The translations under genes were made by a program, and so were the position numbers. Shown here piece after piece: positions 18,142 to 27,119 of a stretch of DNA of 43,709 bases. Position 1 is the stretch's first letter. Every line of letters begins with the position of its first letter. The notes under the pieces were generated by a model, which saw only the letters and a list, made by a program, of their open reading frames with translations, was not told the DNA's origin and did not search any database. Origin of the DNA: Bacteroidota bacterium (GTDB lineage Bacteria > Bacteroidota > Bacteroidia > Cytophagales > Cyclobacteriaceae); NCBI GenBank assembly GCA_013285945.1, contig JABDGP010000022.1, positions 1 to 43,709 of the forward strand, given 5' to 3'.

Positions 18142-18603
18142 TCAGAGAATTTTAATAATTGTCTGCTGCTGTTTATTGAAGGTGATCACATCATCGACTT
18201 GATGGTTTAGCAGCAACTTTCCGATAGGCGACTGTGGCGAGATTGCCATGTATTCTATTCCATCCATTTCAAATTTACCCGCACTGACGGAAATGTAAAA
18301 ACGACTTTGATCGGTAATCACCAAACCCCCTAATCCAGTTTTGGCAAGAGATGCACCAGGATTGATCTGATCTAACACCGACTTCAATTTAAGTGCTTCG
18401 TCCAATTGTTGGGCTGCTTGATCGCGCGCTAGCTGTGCCATTGCGCGGCCGGTTTCATATTTATCACCTGCGCTGCTCTTCTCCTCCTGGTTGGCCGACT
18501 CCTGAGCCGAGTCCATGACTTGCTTTGCAGCCTCAATCCGTTGTCTCACAAAATCAACACAGTAGCTGTGAAGTTTCTTTTTTAAATCAATGGATGAGCT
18601 CAC
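18142..18603 (-). CDS. GreA/GreB-like protein (coiled coil plus C-terminal domain)
   Basis: This 153-residue protein is built like a transcript-cleavage factor. An N-terminal helical hairpin (about 10-85) has an acidic loop region (NQEEKSSAGDKYETGR). An FKBP-like GreA/GreB C-terminal domain follows (about 95-153) with AISPQSPIGKLLLNH and DDVITFN. Homologues in Cytophagales are often mislabelled 3-oxoacyl-ACP synthase. The start is GTG at 18603, forming a GTGA overlap with the cupin stop, so translation is coupled. It may bind the RNA polymerase secondary channel, but cleavage activity is not shown because the canonical acidic tip differs. Confidence 0.75.
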   Translation of the reverse strand: MSSSIDLKKKLHSYCVDFVRQRIEAAKQVMDSAQESANQEEKSSAGDKYETGRAMAQLARDQAAQQLDEALKLKSVLDQINPGASLAKTGLGGLVITDQSRFYISVSAGKFEMDGIEYMAISPQSPIGKLLLNHQVDDVITFNKQQQTIIKIL

Positions 18604-18950
18604 TTACTCGTTGGTTTCAAAAAATTCCCATCAATGATTAACAACTTCACGCCATTGGTTGATATCGATCGATGCGAACTGAGGTCATCCGATACAACAT
18701 AAGTCATTCCTTTTGCGAGTGTAAACCTTTCTCCGTTTTCCATCTCGCTTACAAATTCGCCTTCGAGGCAATGGACAACATGACCTTTCTGACACCAATG
18801 ATCGGCCAGATAACCATGTGAGTATTCTACAATGCGCATCCGCAATCCGTCCAATTTCAAAGTCTGCCAAAACGCGATGCCCGTTTCGCCTTTGTGTTCA
18901 GTCTTTTCAATGGATTCCCAGTCAATTGACTGAAATGGTATTGTGTACAT
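18600..18950 (-). CDS. Small cupin-fold protein (DHWC motif)
   Basis: This 116-residue single-domain cupin has the barrel strands MRIVEYSHGYLADHWCQKGHVV and FTLAKGMTYVVSDD. The conserved ADHWC segment (about residues 49-53) and a later His (SSHRS) could form a metal or ligand site. It resembles the small Bacteroidota and Proteobacteria cupins named for a D-H-C-W-type motif. Function is unknown. It is the third gene of a tight four-gene operon (YitT, VOC, cupin, Gre-like), 14 bases after the VOC gene. Confidence 0.8.
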   Translation of the reverse strand: MYTIPFQSIDWESIEKTEHKGETGIAFWQTLKLDGLRMRIVEYSHGYLADHWCQKGHVVHCLEGEFVSEMENGERFTLAKGMTYVVSDDLSSHRSISTNGVKLLIIDGNFLKPTSK

Positions 18951-18964
18951 AAAGTGGTGTTATT

Positions 18965-19339
18965 TTATCGACTGATAAATCTAATAGTATTGCCGTTAGG
19001 ATCATCTACATAAAACTCTCTTGTGCCCCAAGTTTGGTCCAACGGGCCCTGATTGACAGGCGATTCCCTTTTGTGAGCCGTATTCAACCCTCGGTTACTA
19101 TATTTTTTAAACAGTGTATCAATATCCCCAACGATGATCGACATCACGTTTCCAAAAGTGCCGTCACCACTGTGAGTGGAAAGATGAATCTCTGCTCCAT
19201 CCCTTTTCAAAATACTAAACGAAGGGGAGCCTGTTTCGGGCCAAGTGCCAACAAATTCAAAATCAAGAATGGAAGTATAAAAGGAAATGGATTCTTCCAT
19301 GTTCTTACATTTGACCATGGGGATGATATTCATATCCAT
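18965..19339 (-). CDS. VOC-family protein (glyoxalase/bleomycin-resistance fold)
   Basis: This 124-residue vicinal-oxygen-chelate protein has two beta-alpha-beta-beta-beta modules. It starts MNIIPMVKCKNMEESISFYTS and ends with FYVDDPNGNTIRFI, the usual terminal strand with a Glu/Asn-type ligand position. Members include glyoxalases, dioxygenases and antibiotic-binding proteins, and many are uncharacterised. Substrate cannot be inferred. It lies between yitT-like (10-base gap) and cupin genes in one operon. Confidence 0.85.
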   Translation of the reverse strand: MDMNIIPMVKCKNMEESISFYTSILDFEFVGTWPETGSPSFSILKRDGAEIHLSTHSGDGTFGNVMSIIVGDIDTLFKKYSNRGLNTAHKRESPVNQGPLDQTWGTREFYVDDPNGNTIRFISR

Positions 19340-19349
19340 AAAATTAAGT

Positions 19350-20261
19350 CTATTCCTCCAAAGGCCGCTTCTTTATCATCCCGCCTTTGATATTGTTAAC
19401 ACTATTCTCGACGACAAAAGCATCGAGATCGATTTTTGCAATTTCAGTTTTTAATTTTTGTAACTCAAGCCGCGTAATAACCGAGAAAATGATATCCACA
19501 TCAAACGTGCGATGTCCTTTCTTACCAAAGCCGCTCTTGCCTTTGAGAACAGTTACACCACGGCCCATTTTATGGATAATAGCATCTTTGATTTCGTTAC
19601 TCTTCTCTGATACAATCATCACACTGATATACTCCTCAATACCATGCACAACAAAATCGACTGTTTTACTGGCTACGAGATACGTAAGTATGGCATACAA
19701 TGCCGTCTCAATATTCATCAGATAGGCTGCCACAGAAAATATAATGATGTTAAAAACAAGAATAATGTCACCCACAGTGAGCGTAGTTTTGCGACTGGAG
19801 TAAATTGCCAGTATTTCAGTTCCGTCAAGCACGCTTCCACCACGAATAGACAGTCCTATGCCGGCACCTAGAAAGAATCCGCCAAAGAAAGCGATAAGAA
19901 GTTTATCGCTGGTGATCGTTGGGAATTCTATAAACGCAAGAGATAAGGCTAGCAGAATAATACCGATCAAAGTTTTTATAGCAAACAACTTCGAGACTTG
20001 AGTGTAACCGATAATGATAAAGGGCAGATTTATCAGCAGCACCAAAATAGAAAGATCAACACCTGACAACAAATTTGCCAACAATGAAATACCCATCACA
20101 CCTCCATCCAGAAAATGGTTTGGCAGCAAAAAACCTTTCAGGCCAAAGCCAGCAGCAGCCACACCCAAGAGAATAAAAAACGAATCTTTAAAAGCGCGTT
20201 CAATATTAATTTTTCTGGCGCGGAGAGACTTGAGCTGGTGAAATCGTTGGAGTGTACTCAT
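19350..20261 (-). CDS. YitT-family membrane protein (DUF2179)
   Basis: This 303-residue inner-membrane protein has five or six hydrophobic helices (about residues 28-215). A cytoplasmic DUF2179 domain (about 220-290) contains HGIEEYISVMIVSEK and GRGVTVLKGKSGFGKK. Members of the YitT/DUF161 family are widespread and mostly uncharacterised, with transport suspected. It is the first gene of the YitT-VOC-cupin-Gre operon. A long hairpin (20262-20294) abuts its start codon directly. Confidence 0.88.
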   Translation of the reverse strand: MSTLQRFHQLKSLRARKINIERAFKDSFFILLGVAAAGFGLKGFLLPNHFLDGGVMGISLLANLLSGVDLSILVLLINLPFIIIGYTQVSKLFAIKTLIGIILLALSLAFIEFPTITSDKLLIAFFGGFFLGAGIGLSIRGGSVLDGTEILAIYSSRKTTLTVGDIILVFNIIIFSVAAYLMNIETALYAILTYLVASKTVDFVVHGIEEYISVMIVSEKSNEIKDAIIHKMGRGVTVLKGKSGFGKKGHRTFDVDIIFSVITRLELQKLKTEIAKIDLDAFVVENSVNNIKGGMIKKRPLEE

Positions 20262-20294
20262 GCCTTCAAGTTAAAACTTTTAAAAATTGAAGGC
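20262..20294 (-). promoter_or_regulatory. Hairpin abutting the yitT-like start codon
   Basis: GCCTTCAA and TTGAAGGC form a perfect 8-bp stem. Inside it TTAAA and TTTAA can pair further. On the minus strand the hairpin's last base immediately precedes the ATG, and the tail is not U-rich. It therefore looks more like a leader structure affecting translation than a terminator. Confidence 0.4.
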
Positions 20295-20323
20295 TAATTT
20301 TTTCCTGAACCAAACACTGAGTC

Positions 20324-20575
20324 TTACTTTCTCAACTTGCGCATCCACCGATTTGCTTCTTGCTGATTTTTCATTTTTCCATTAGATATCTGCGAAGCCA
20401 GTTTTTCATTCATCATCCCTTTTGATGTGAAATGATAGTAACCACACTCTTCACATCGATAAATATTAACGGGGCCCGATCCTGAATAGTCATTACGACT
20501 GTGAGCATCAATCAGCGCATCCTCAGCAAGGCTTTCAGTTAAATAAACTCTTTTGCCTGTGGAGCATTTGATCAT
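20324..20575 (-). CDS. Small zinc-ribbon-like protein
   Basis: This is an 83-residue basic cytoplasmic protein. It opens with IKCSTGKRVYLTESLAEDAL, then has YRCEECGYYHFTSK (CxxC and a following His near 42-49) and ends in a basic helix (ANRWMRKLRK). The arrangement looks like half a zinc ribbon with a helical tail, as in small nucleic-acid-associated proteins seen in Bacteroidota. I know no defined function. It is 14 bases after the glutamine-synthetase-like gene and likely the last gene of that operon. Confidence 0.65.
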   Translation of the reverse strand: MIKCSTGKRVYLTESLAEDALIDAHSRNDYSGSGPVNIYRCEECGYYHFTSKGMMNEKLASQISNGKMKNQQEANRWMRKLRK

Positions 20576-20589
20576 AATTAATAAGTGTA

Positions 20590-21945
20590 TTAAATAATCT
20601 CAAAATACCTTTTCATCTCCCAATCCGTAACGGGTTTCAAATGCTGGCGCCACTCCCATTCGCGGGTTTGCACAAAATGCTCAGTAAACTTCTCTCCGAA
20701 AATCTCTTTCGCTATTGTTGAACGCTTCATCGTTTCTGTAGCATCATTTAATGTGGTTGGCAAAGTGCCGTGTGAGTAATCACGATAACCATTTCCTGAA
20801 GTAGCTGGTTGAAGTTTCATTTTCTTTTTGATTCCATAAAGTCCCGAAGCCAGTGCCGCAGCCATCGCCAAGTATGGATTTACATCCGATCCGATGACAC
20901 GAGTCTCTAACCGACAGGACTTTGCGCCGCCACTTAATACTCGTAGTGCAACAGTACGGTTATCAATTCCCCACGTAAGTGTTGTAGGCGCCCACGCCCC
21001 TTCCACAAGTCGTTTGTAGCTGTTCACCGTTGGCGCATACATTGGTAAAATATGCGGGAGACAATACAACTGCCCCGCTATATAACTCTTCATGATGGCA
21101 CTCATGTTGTGCTTGTCCGTTGCATCGTGAAAAAGGTTTTTCTTTCCGGCCTTGTCCCACAAACTTTGATGCACATGACCGCCGCAACCCGGAAGGCTCT
21201 CGCTGATCTTTGCCATAAACGTAGCCATGATGCCGTGTTGGTAAGCGATTTCTTTTACAGCAGTCTTAAAGAGTAAAGCACGATCGGCTGCTTCTAAGAT
21301 TTCCGAATGAGTTATAGCGGCTTCGAGTACACCCGGTCCGGTTTCTGTATGCAGGCCTTCAATAGGCACATTAAATCTATTCAGCAATTCGAAAAGATCA
21401 TGAAAAAATGGATTTTGCAAAGTGGTTCTTAAAATAGAATAACCAAACATACCGGGCGTGAGCGGAGTTAAGTCTTTGTAATTTTTCGCGCGCGCGCTTT
21501 GCGGAGTCTCGGCAAAATTGAACCACTCAAACTCCTGCGCAAAAAAAGGAGTGAACCCTTCTTTGTTAGAATCAGCCAAGACTTTTCTCAGCAACTGGCG
21601 CGGGCATACGTGTGAGGGCTTATTTTTTTTGTCCATCAATTCGCCAAGGAAAAAAGATAAATCGTTTTCCCACGGAATTTTTCTGAACGTGCTCAGATCT
21701 AGTCGAGCTGGCGCATCGGGGTAGCCAGAGTGCCAGCCGGTATAACTTGCATTATCATAAGCGACATCACTACTATCCCAACCAAAGATTACATCGCAAA
21801 AGGTTGTGCCTTTATCAATGAGCGAGAGAAATTTGTCCGTGGAAATATATTTTCCTCTCAGAATCCCATCGATGTCGGAGTATGCAATTTTTACTTTTCC
21901 GGCAGAATGTGATTTTACATATTGAATGATGGCGCGCGTTGTCAT
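20590..21945 (-). CDS. Glutamine-synthetase-family gamma-glutamyl ligase
   Basis: This ATP-dependent ligase has the glutamine synthetase fold (451 aa), with an N-terminal beta-grasp (about 1-100) and a C-terminal catalytic domain. Visible motifs are the metal-binding GCGGHVHQSLWD (about 250-262), the ATP-site NSYKRLVEGAWAPTTLTWG, and NRTVALRV. The N-terminus (FCDVIFGWDSSD) is like the PuuA/GlnA3/GlnA4 group that gamma-glutamylates amines rather than ammonia. An ethanolamine-type permease two genes upstream makes gamma-glutamylethanolamide or another gamma-glutamylamine a plausible product. True ammonia-assimilating activity is not excluded. Confidence 0.85.
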   Translation of the reverse strand: MTTRAIIQYVKSHSAGKVKIAYSDIDGILRGKYISTDKFLSLIDKGTTFCDVIFGWDSSDVAYDNASYTGWHSGYPDAPARLDLSTFRKIPWENDLSFFLGELMDKKNKPSHVCPRQLLRKVLADSNKEGFTPFFAQEFEWFNFAETPQSARAKNYKDLTPLTPGMFGYSILRTTLQNPFFHDLFELLNRFNVPIEGLHTETGPGVLEAAITHSEILEAADRALLFKTAVKEIAYQHGIMATFMAKISESLPGCGGHVHQSLWDKAGKKNLFHDATDKHNMSAIMKSYIAGQLYCLPHILPMYAPTVNSYKRLVEGAWAPTTLTWGIDNRTVALRVLSGGAKSCRLETRVIGSDVNPYLAMAAALASGLYGIKKKMKLQPATSGNGYRDYSHGTLPTTLNDATETMKRSTIAKEIFGEKFTEHFVQTREWEWRQHLKPVTDWEMKRYFEII

Positions 21946-21994
21946 ATATGCGTTTTAAGAATACAAGGCTAAGTTTTAAACTTTCAATAACTCT

Positions 21995-23299
21995 TTACTC
22001 CTGCACGCTGTCAAACTGCACAAAAAAAGATGCGCCCTTTCCTTCTTCACTTTCGCACCATATTTTACCGTTCATGTCTTCAACGAATTTCTTCACAATA
22101 GAAAGTCCAAGCCCGGTGGAAGATTCATTTGCCGTAGGGCGCGCACTCAGCTTTTGATATTTATTGAAAAGTTTCTTCTTATCGTCATTGGTCATGCCCG
22201 GCCCTTCGTCTTTCACCATCAGAATAACTTTCCCTTCTTTTGCAGTAACCGCGATATAAATGTTTTTGCCTGCTGGAGAAAATTTGATTGCATTGGAAAG
22301 CAGATTCTCAAATATCTGATTGATATAGTCAGCATCGGCATCAATTTGTAAAGGTTGAGAGTTCTGATAATGAAGCACAATTTGTTTTTGGTTGGCATCC
22401 ATTGTGAACCGGCCGACGATACCCTCAATAGTTTCTGAAATATTAATTTTTCGAATTGCAAGATTCAGTTGCTTCGATTCAATCGCCTCAATGTCGAGGA
22501 TTTTTGAAATCATATCGCTCAGCCGGTTCGAACTATTTTCAATAAGTCCAAGGTAATTGACTGTGTCAGGGTCGGGATTTTTTGTGGTCATCTTTATGAG
22601 AGTTGTCAGCCCCTTGATTTGGTTAAGCGGGCTTTTCAAATCATGGGCAACAATCCCGATCAGGTTATTTTTTTCAAGATTAAGATTCAGCAGCTCTTCA
22701 TTTTTACTTAATATCTCATCCTTCTGTTTCTCCAGTTCGTGATGCATGTTGGTAATTACCTTATTTGCCTCCTCCAGGTAATCGGCCTGGTCGAGCAGTG
22801 CATCTGACTTTTCTTCCAGTTCATCTTTCTTTTCCAGAATTTCCTCGTGAGTCTTTCTCAATATTTCAATCTCGTTGGCAATCTGCTGCTTCTGAGCTAA
22901 GAGCTCCTCATTTTTAGTTTGAATTTCTTCATTAGCGCTTTTCAATTCTTCAGACTGCACCAATAAATCTTTGCGTTTGTATTCAAGAAGATAACTATTT
23001 GCTGCAGCAGTATCTTTGAGCTGTTCAAGTTTCTTAACTTTTTCAAGCAAAGTTGTGTTGCTCTTTTTTAATTCCCGATCAAATTCAGTCTTAAGGTGGT
23101 CCGCCTTTTTCAAAAGCACCTCAAACTGCTTTTTGTATTGCTTTTCATTTTGCTGCCAAAGCCTGAGCACAACTTTGTCTCCGCTTTTTCTTATGGCCAC
23201 CCCCATTTTATTCAAGGTAGATTGCACAGTACTACGAAAAGCTTTTAGGTCCTTTTTGATTTCATTTAAAACTCGCGGGCTTTTTCCTTTCGCTGGCAT
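21995..23299 (-). CDS. Soluble sensor histidine kinase with long coiled coil
   Basis: This 434-residue histidine kinase has no membrane segment and no recognisable sensor domain. Residues 1-205 are almost all charged coiled coil. HisKA contains IVAHDLKSPLNQIKG with phospho-acceptor His219. HATPase_c has N box NQIFENLLSNAIKFSP, G1 KDEGPGMT and G2 TGLGLSIVKKF. No response regulator gene is adjacent. It ends 49 bases before the glutamine-synthetase-like gene and starts two bases before the ethanolamine-type permease stop, so it is embedded in that transport operon. The coiled coil itself may act as the signal-transducing input. Confidence 0.92.
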   Translation of the reverse strand: MPAKGKSPRVLNEIKKDLKAFRSTVQSTLNKMGVAIRKSGDKVVLRLWQQNEKQYKKQFEVLLKKADHLKTEFDRELKKSNTTLLEKVKKLEQLKDTAAANSYLLEYKRKDLLVQSEELKSANEEIQTKNEELLAQKQQIANEIEILRKTHEEILEKKDELEEKSDALLDQADYLEEANKVITNMHHELEKQKDEILSKNEELLNLNLEKNNLIGIVAHDLKSPLNQIKGLTTLIKMTTKNPDPDTVNYLGLIENSSNRLSDMISKILDIEAIESKQLNLAIRKINISETIEGIVGRFTMDANQKQIVLHYQNSQPLQIDADADYINQIFENLLSNAIKFSPAGKNIYIAVTAKEGKVILMVKDEGPGMTNDDKKKLFNKYQKLSARPTANESSTGLGLSIVKKFVEDMNGKIWCESEEGKGASFFVQFDSVQE

Positions 23300-23300
23300 A

Positions 23301-24638
23301 TCAATTATCTACTGAGGGCAAGATACCCTGCTTTTTCTTCCAAAATTTATAAACTCCATAACTCAATCCCAAAGCCAAAAAATAAATCAGCGCAAGCCAC
23401 CCATTAAAAAAAGCCATTGCACCAAATGAAACCGAAGCAATTACTAATGCCACCAAGGGAAATACCGGATAAAGCGGGACACGAAAAGGCCGATGTAGTT
23501 CAGGCTCCGCTTTTCTTAGTTTGAGCATCGTCACCATTGATATAATATAAAGTGTAAGCGCACCAAAAACCGATATGGTGATGATCTCGCCGGTTTTGCC
23601 TGTGAGCAAAGCCACAATACCAAGCAGCATATTCACGAAAAGCGCGTTAGCCGGAGTTTGAAATCGCGGATGTATTTTTCCTAAAAATGCTGGTGCATAA
23701 TTCATTCGTCCAAATTCAAAAGTCGATCGGCCGGCCGCAAGCATTAAGCCATGAAAGGATGCAACCAGTCCAAATAATCCAACGATAATTATCAATTGAT
23801 ATTGCCAGCTGTGGCTATCAACTATGTGCGCCATCGCCAATGGCAAAGGCGAATCGGAGGTGGCACCGTCAGATTTATAAACAATGGCTTCCCATCCTGC
23901 AATGCCTATGGAACTCGTAAACGTTACCAGGCACAAAATCACCAACGTGAAAATGGCAGAACCAAAACCAAGCATAATGGTACGTTTGGGATTTATCGTT
24001 TCTTCGGCCAGGTTAGCTACACCTTCGATGCCAAGAAAAAACCAGATGGCAAAAGGAATTGCGGCAAACACTCCGTTCCATCCCAGCGGAAAAGCATTTT
24101 GCTTTAAATGATCAAAATCAAAATGCTGAAAGGTTAAGCTGCTGAAAAAAATTACAGCCGCTACGGCCAACACAGTAACAATCAATTCAAAAGTTGCCGC
24201 CACTTTTACGCCAGCCACATTTATTGAAAAGAAAATGAAATAGACAATGATAGCAATAGTAATAACCGATGCGCCGGGAAAAAAAATATTGAAATAGGAA
24301 CCGATAGCAAAAGCAATAGCCGGAGGAGCAAAAATAAACTCTATGTTTTGAGCCATACCAGTGATAAAGCCAACGTCATCGCCAAGCGCGCGCCTTGCAT
24401 AGTCAAATGCTCCACCAGATTTTGGAATAGCGCATGCCAACTCCGTGTAACTAAAAGTGAAGGTGATGTAGAGAATGATAATAAAGAAAAGCGCTATGGC
24501 CATGCCAAGTGTGCCACCCTTTTCAAGACCGAGGTTCCAGCCAAAATAATTTCCGGAGATCACATAGCCTACACCCAGTCCCCATACCATCAAAGGCGAA
24601 AGTGTGCGTTTCAGATCAGTGTTTGGCAAAGATGACAT
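23301..24638 (-). CDS. eat: APC-family permease, ethanolamine permease type
   Basis: This is an amino acid-polyamine-organocation transporter of 445 aa with about 12 membrane helices. The N-terminus (LSPLMVWGLGVGYVISGNYFGWNLGL), FSYTELACAIPKSGGAFDYA and GMAQNIEFIFAPPAIAFAIGSYF are typical of the ethanolamine permease subgroup. Its neighbour in the operon is a gamma-glutamyl-ligase-type glutamine synthetase. No eutBC ammonia-lyase genes are in the window, so a gamma-glutamylation route is the likelier fate if ethanolamine is the substrate. Confidence 0.75.
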   Translation of the reverse strand: MSSLPNTDLKRTLSPLMVWGLGVGYVISGNYFGWNLGLEKGGTLGMAIALFFIIILYITFTFSYTELACAIPKSGGAFDYARRALGDDVGFITGMAQNIEFIFAPPAIAFAIGSYFNIFFPGASVITIAIIVYFIFFSINVAGVKVAATFELIVTVLAVAAVIFFSSLTFQHFDFDHLKQNAFPLGWNGVFAAIPFAIWFFLGIEGVANLAEETINPKRTIMLGFGSAIFTLVILCLVTFTSSIGIAGWEAIVYKSDGATSDSPLPLAMAHIVDSHSWQYQLIIIVGLFGLVASFHGLMLAAGRSTFEFGRMNYAPAFLGKIHPRFQTPANALFVNMLLGIVALLTGKTGEIITISVFGALTLYIISMVTMLKLRKAEPELHRPFRVPLYPVFPLVALVIASVSFGAMAFFNGWLALIYFLALGLSYGVYKFWKKKQGILPSVDN

Positions 24639-24682
24639 TGATTACCTATCTCAATTTGCGTGGTCTATTTTCTTTTAAGCTA

Positions 24683-26098
24683 CTAACGATTAGCCCTATT
24701 CCAGTAAAAATAAAACGGAACACCTGTGAACATTAGTACCAAGCCCATGGTAGCCTCACGCGGTTTGCTCGCAAACGTAATTACCAACAAAGCCACACAG
24801 AAAATAATAAAGACAGCGGGTACTACCGGATAACCCCAAGCTTTATAAGGTCGCGGAGCATCGGGCATTTTTACCCGCAAAATAAAAACACCAAGCGCAG
24901 TTGCTCCATAAAATATAAACGAAGCGAAGATGAGCATGTCGGTGAGCTGATCGAAGCTGCCGCTGATTACGAGTATGCACACAGCCACAGCCTGATACAA
25001 AAATGCTTTCGAAGGTGTGTTGTATTTGGGGTGAACATCGGCAGCGCCTTTGAAGAATAAACCTTCTTTCGCCATAGCAAAATATAAACGTGGTGCTGCA
25101 AGTACGGTGGTGTTGGTAGTACCAAGTGTGGTGACTAAAATCAACAGTGACATAAACAAGGCACCGCCACTTCCCAAAAGATGTTTAATAACCGTAACTG
25201 CGGCAATTGTATTTTGTGAATGCGACTCTTTCAGCAACTCATCGATAGGCATCACATAGAGATAGGTGAAGTTGATACACAAATACACACCCATAACGAA
25301 TAGCATCCCGAATATCAATCCCAGCGGAAGGTTGCGTTGCGGATTTTTTATTTCGCCGCCAAGGTAGCCGATTGTACTCCAGCCTTCATACGCCCAAAAG
25401 GCAGCCAGCAACGCCGCGAAAATACTTTTGATGAATGTCGAATCTGTCCACGAGTGTGAAACATATCCCGATGCATTGGTTTGTATGTTGTCCCAGCTGC
25501 CATCGCCTGTAACAAACCCAAGAACTATAATGCCAAATATGCTGACGATGACGAGATACAAAACATACTTGCTGAAACTTCCGCCGGCTTTTAATCCTAT
25601 GTAATTGATGTATGTAAGGCCGATAATCAGTGTAACTGTCAGCGCCTTCACTCCAAAATTATCGAAGGGTGTTAAAAACCCAAACACACTTATCGATGCC
25701 CATTGCTCCGGCAATGTTGGCAATGGGACTAACGAATTAAACGACTGTGAAAAAACATAAGCGATGGATGCAATGGATGCCGAACGGATGGCAGTGAAAT
25801 TTGACCAGCCATAAAGAAATGCAAAAAAGCGGTTGTAGATTTTCCGGTAGTAAACAAACTCGCCGCCAGAGTCGGCCAGCATACTGGCAACCTCGGCATT
25901 GCTCAACGTACCAAACAAAGTAAGCACTCCTGCCAGCGCCCACGCCATCAGCACCAGCGATGGTGACTGCAGAACTTCCGACATGGGCGCTACTTTCTTG
26001 TAGACACCCGAGCCGATCACAGAACTGGCCACCAGAAAAAAAACGGAAAGAAGACCAAGCGAACGAATTAGCTGGCCCTGGTTAGAGTTCTGATTCAA
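24683..26098 (-). CDS. APC-family amino acid permease
   Basis: This second APC transporter has 471 aa and about 12 helices. It starts with SLGLLSVFFLVASSVIGSGVYKKVAP, the unwound TM1 GSG motif of the LAT/APC group. Other features are SMLADSGGEFVYYRKIYN and AFWAYEGWSTIGYLGGEIKNPQRNLP, both typical of amino acid exchangers. Substrate cannot be read from sequence. It lies 44 bases upstream of the ethanolamine-type permease and 18 bases after the isomerase-like gene. Confidence 0.9.
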   Translation of the reverse strand: MNQNSNQGQLIRSLGLLSVFFLVASSVIGSGVYKKVAPMSEVLQSPSLVLMAWALAGVLTLFGTLSNAEVASMLADSGGEFVYYRKIYNRFFAFLYGWSNFTAIRSASIASIAYVFSQSFNSLVPLPTLPEQWASISVFGFLTPFDNFGVKALTVTLIIGLTYINYIGLKAGGSFSKYVLYLVIVSIFGIIVLGFVTGDGSWDNIQTNASGYVSHSWTDSTFIKSIFAALLAAFWAYEGWSTIGYLGGEIKNPQRNLPLGLIFGMLFVMGVYLCINFTYLYVMPIDELLKESHSQNTIAAVTVIKHLLGSGGALFMSLLILVTTLGTTNTTVLAAPRLYFAMAKEGLFFKGAADVHPKYNTPSKAFLYQAVAVCILVISGSFDQLTDMLIFASFIFYGATALGVFILRVKMPDAPRPYKAWGYPVVPAVFIIFCVALLVITFASKPREATMGLVLMFTGVPFYFYWNRANR

Positions 26099-26116
26099 AA
26101 TCTGAAATTCAAAAAA

Positions 26117-27016
26117 TTAATATCCCCATTTCTTCATTGCCTCGAAATCTTCTTTAGAACATGCAACAGGATCTTTGCCCTGATAGGCCTCTTGCTCTAT
26201 AATAAAGAGTTTTGTCCCCGAAGCCTTACCAATGTCAATCACTTCCTTTACCTGGGCTATCCCCTTACCTAAAATGGTGCTATCATATTTTTCAGTTCCT
26301 CCCTGACTTTCTATTTCATCCTTCACATGCATAAGCTCAAACCGGCCAGGGTATTTTTTTATAATGTCGATGGCTTTCACTCCACCATTAAACAAGTTGC
26401 CGGTATCCAACTGATGAGCCACAAGATTCTTATCTGTCTTTTCAAGAATGATTTCGTGAATTGTCTTGCCATTAAATTTCCGTTCGAATTCAAAAGCATG
26501 GTTGTGGTAGCCAAACTTCATTCCCGATTTTTTGCAGAGCTCTCCGGATTTATTAAAAATTTCGAGCAAATGCATTAGTGAGTCTTCAGTCGGATATTGG
26601 TTGGGGTCAAATGAAGGACTGATCACATAGTTCTGTCCCGCGGTAGCAGCATCCTCGACTGTGTATTTCCATGCGTCGGTAAAATCCTTTTTAGCATCGT
26701 CCCAATGCTGCTTGCCCAGCACGGTGTGACCGCTTGGCATTTTCATACCCAAATCGGCCAAGACCTTCTTGAATTCACTAGCAGTGTGTCCATAAAATCT
26801 CCTGTCAACATAGTTGGCATGTTCTACATTTTTATAACCAATGTCAGCAACTTGTTTAAGCGTTGCCAGCGGGTCTTTCTTCATGGCTTCGCGCATGGTA
26901 TAAAGCTGGATGCCCAAAACTGTGTCTGCCTTTGCAAATGAAAATAACGGATAGCTTGCCAGTGAAGCGCTCAGCGCAGTAAGGCCGCTTTTTATAAAGG
27001 TTCTTCTTGATTCCAT
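26117..27016 (-). CDS. Tat-exported sugar phosphate isomerase/epimerase-like TIM barrel
   Basis: This AP-endonuclease-2/xylose-isomerase-type TIM barrel protein has 299 aa. The N-terminus has a twin-arginine signal (SRRTFIKSG, then a hydrophobic stretch ending SFAKA), so it is exported folded. Likely metal ligands are in YKNVEHANY, FGYHNHAFEFE, HQLDTGN, LMHVKDE and the late Glu of FIIEQEAY. Periplasmic homologues are common in Bacteroidota and are often called sugar phosphate isomerases without proof. It is probably the first gene of the permease/ligase operon. Confidence 0.85.
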   Translation of the reverse strand: MESRRTFIKSGLTALSASLASYPLFSFAKADTVLGIQLYTMREAMKKDPLATLKQVADIGYKNVEHANYVDRRFYGHTASEFKKVLADLGMKMPSGHTVLGKQHWDDAKKDFTDAWKYTVEDAATAGQNYVISPSFDPNQYPTEDSLMHLLEIFNKSGELCKKSGMKFGYHNHAFEFERKFNGKTIHEIILEKTDKNLVAHQLDTGNLFNGGVKAIDIIKKYPGRFELMHVKDEIESQGGTEKYDSTILGKGIAQVKEVIDIGKASGTKLFIIEQEAYQGKDPVACSKEDFEAMKKWGY

Positions 27017-27051
27017 AGTCTGGTTTTCTTGTTGTTAATGCTTTTAGTTTT

Positions 27052-27083
27052 GAAAGTTACTTTTTTTAGGGGGCTGGAGCCAA
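27052..27083 (-). promoter_or_regulatory. Candidate promoter of the isomerase-permease-ligase operon
   Basis: On the minus strand there is TTG (27083-27081), a 21-base spacer and TAACTTTC (27059-27052), one mismatch from TAnnTTTG. It lies 36 bases ahead of the isomerase-like ATG. Confidence 0.35.
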
Positions 27084-27119
27084 TAGTTCATCAAATTTTT
27101 GACGCCAATACGTCAGGCT

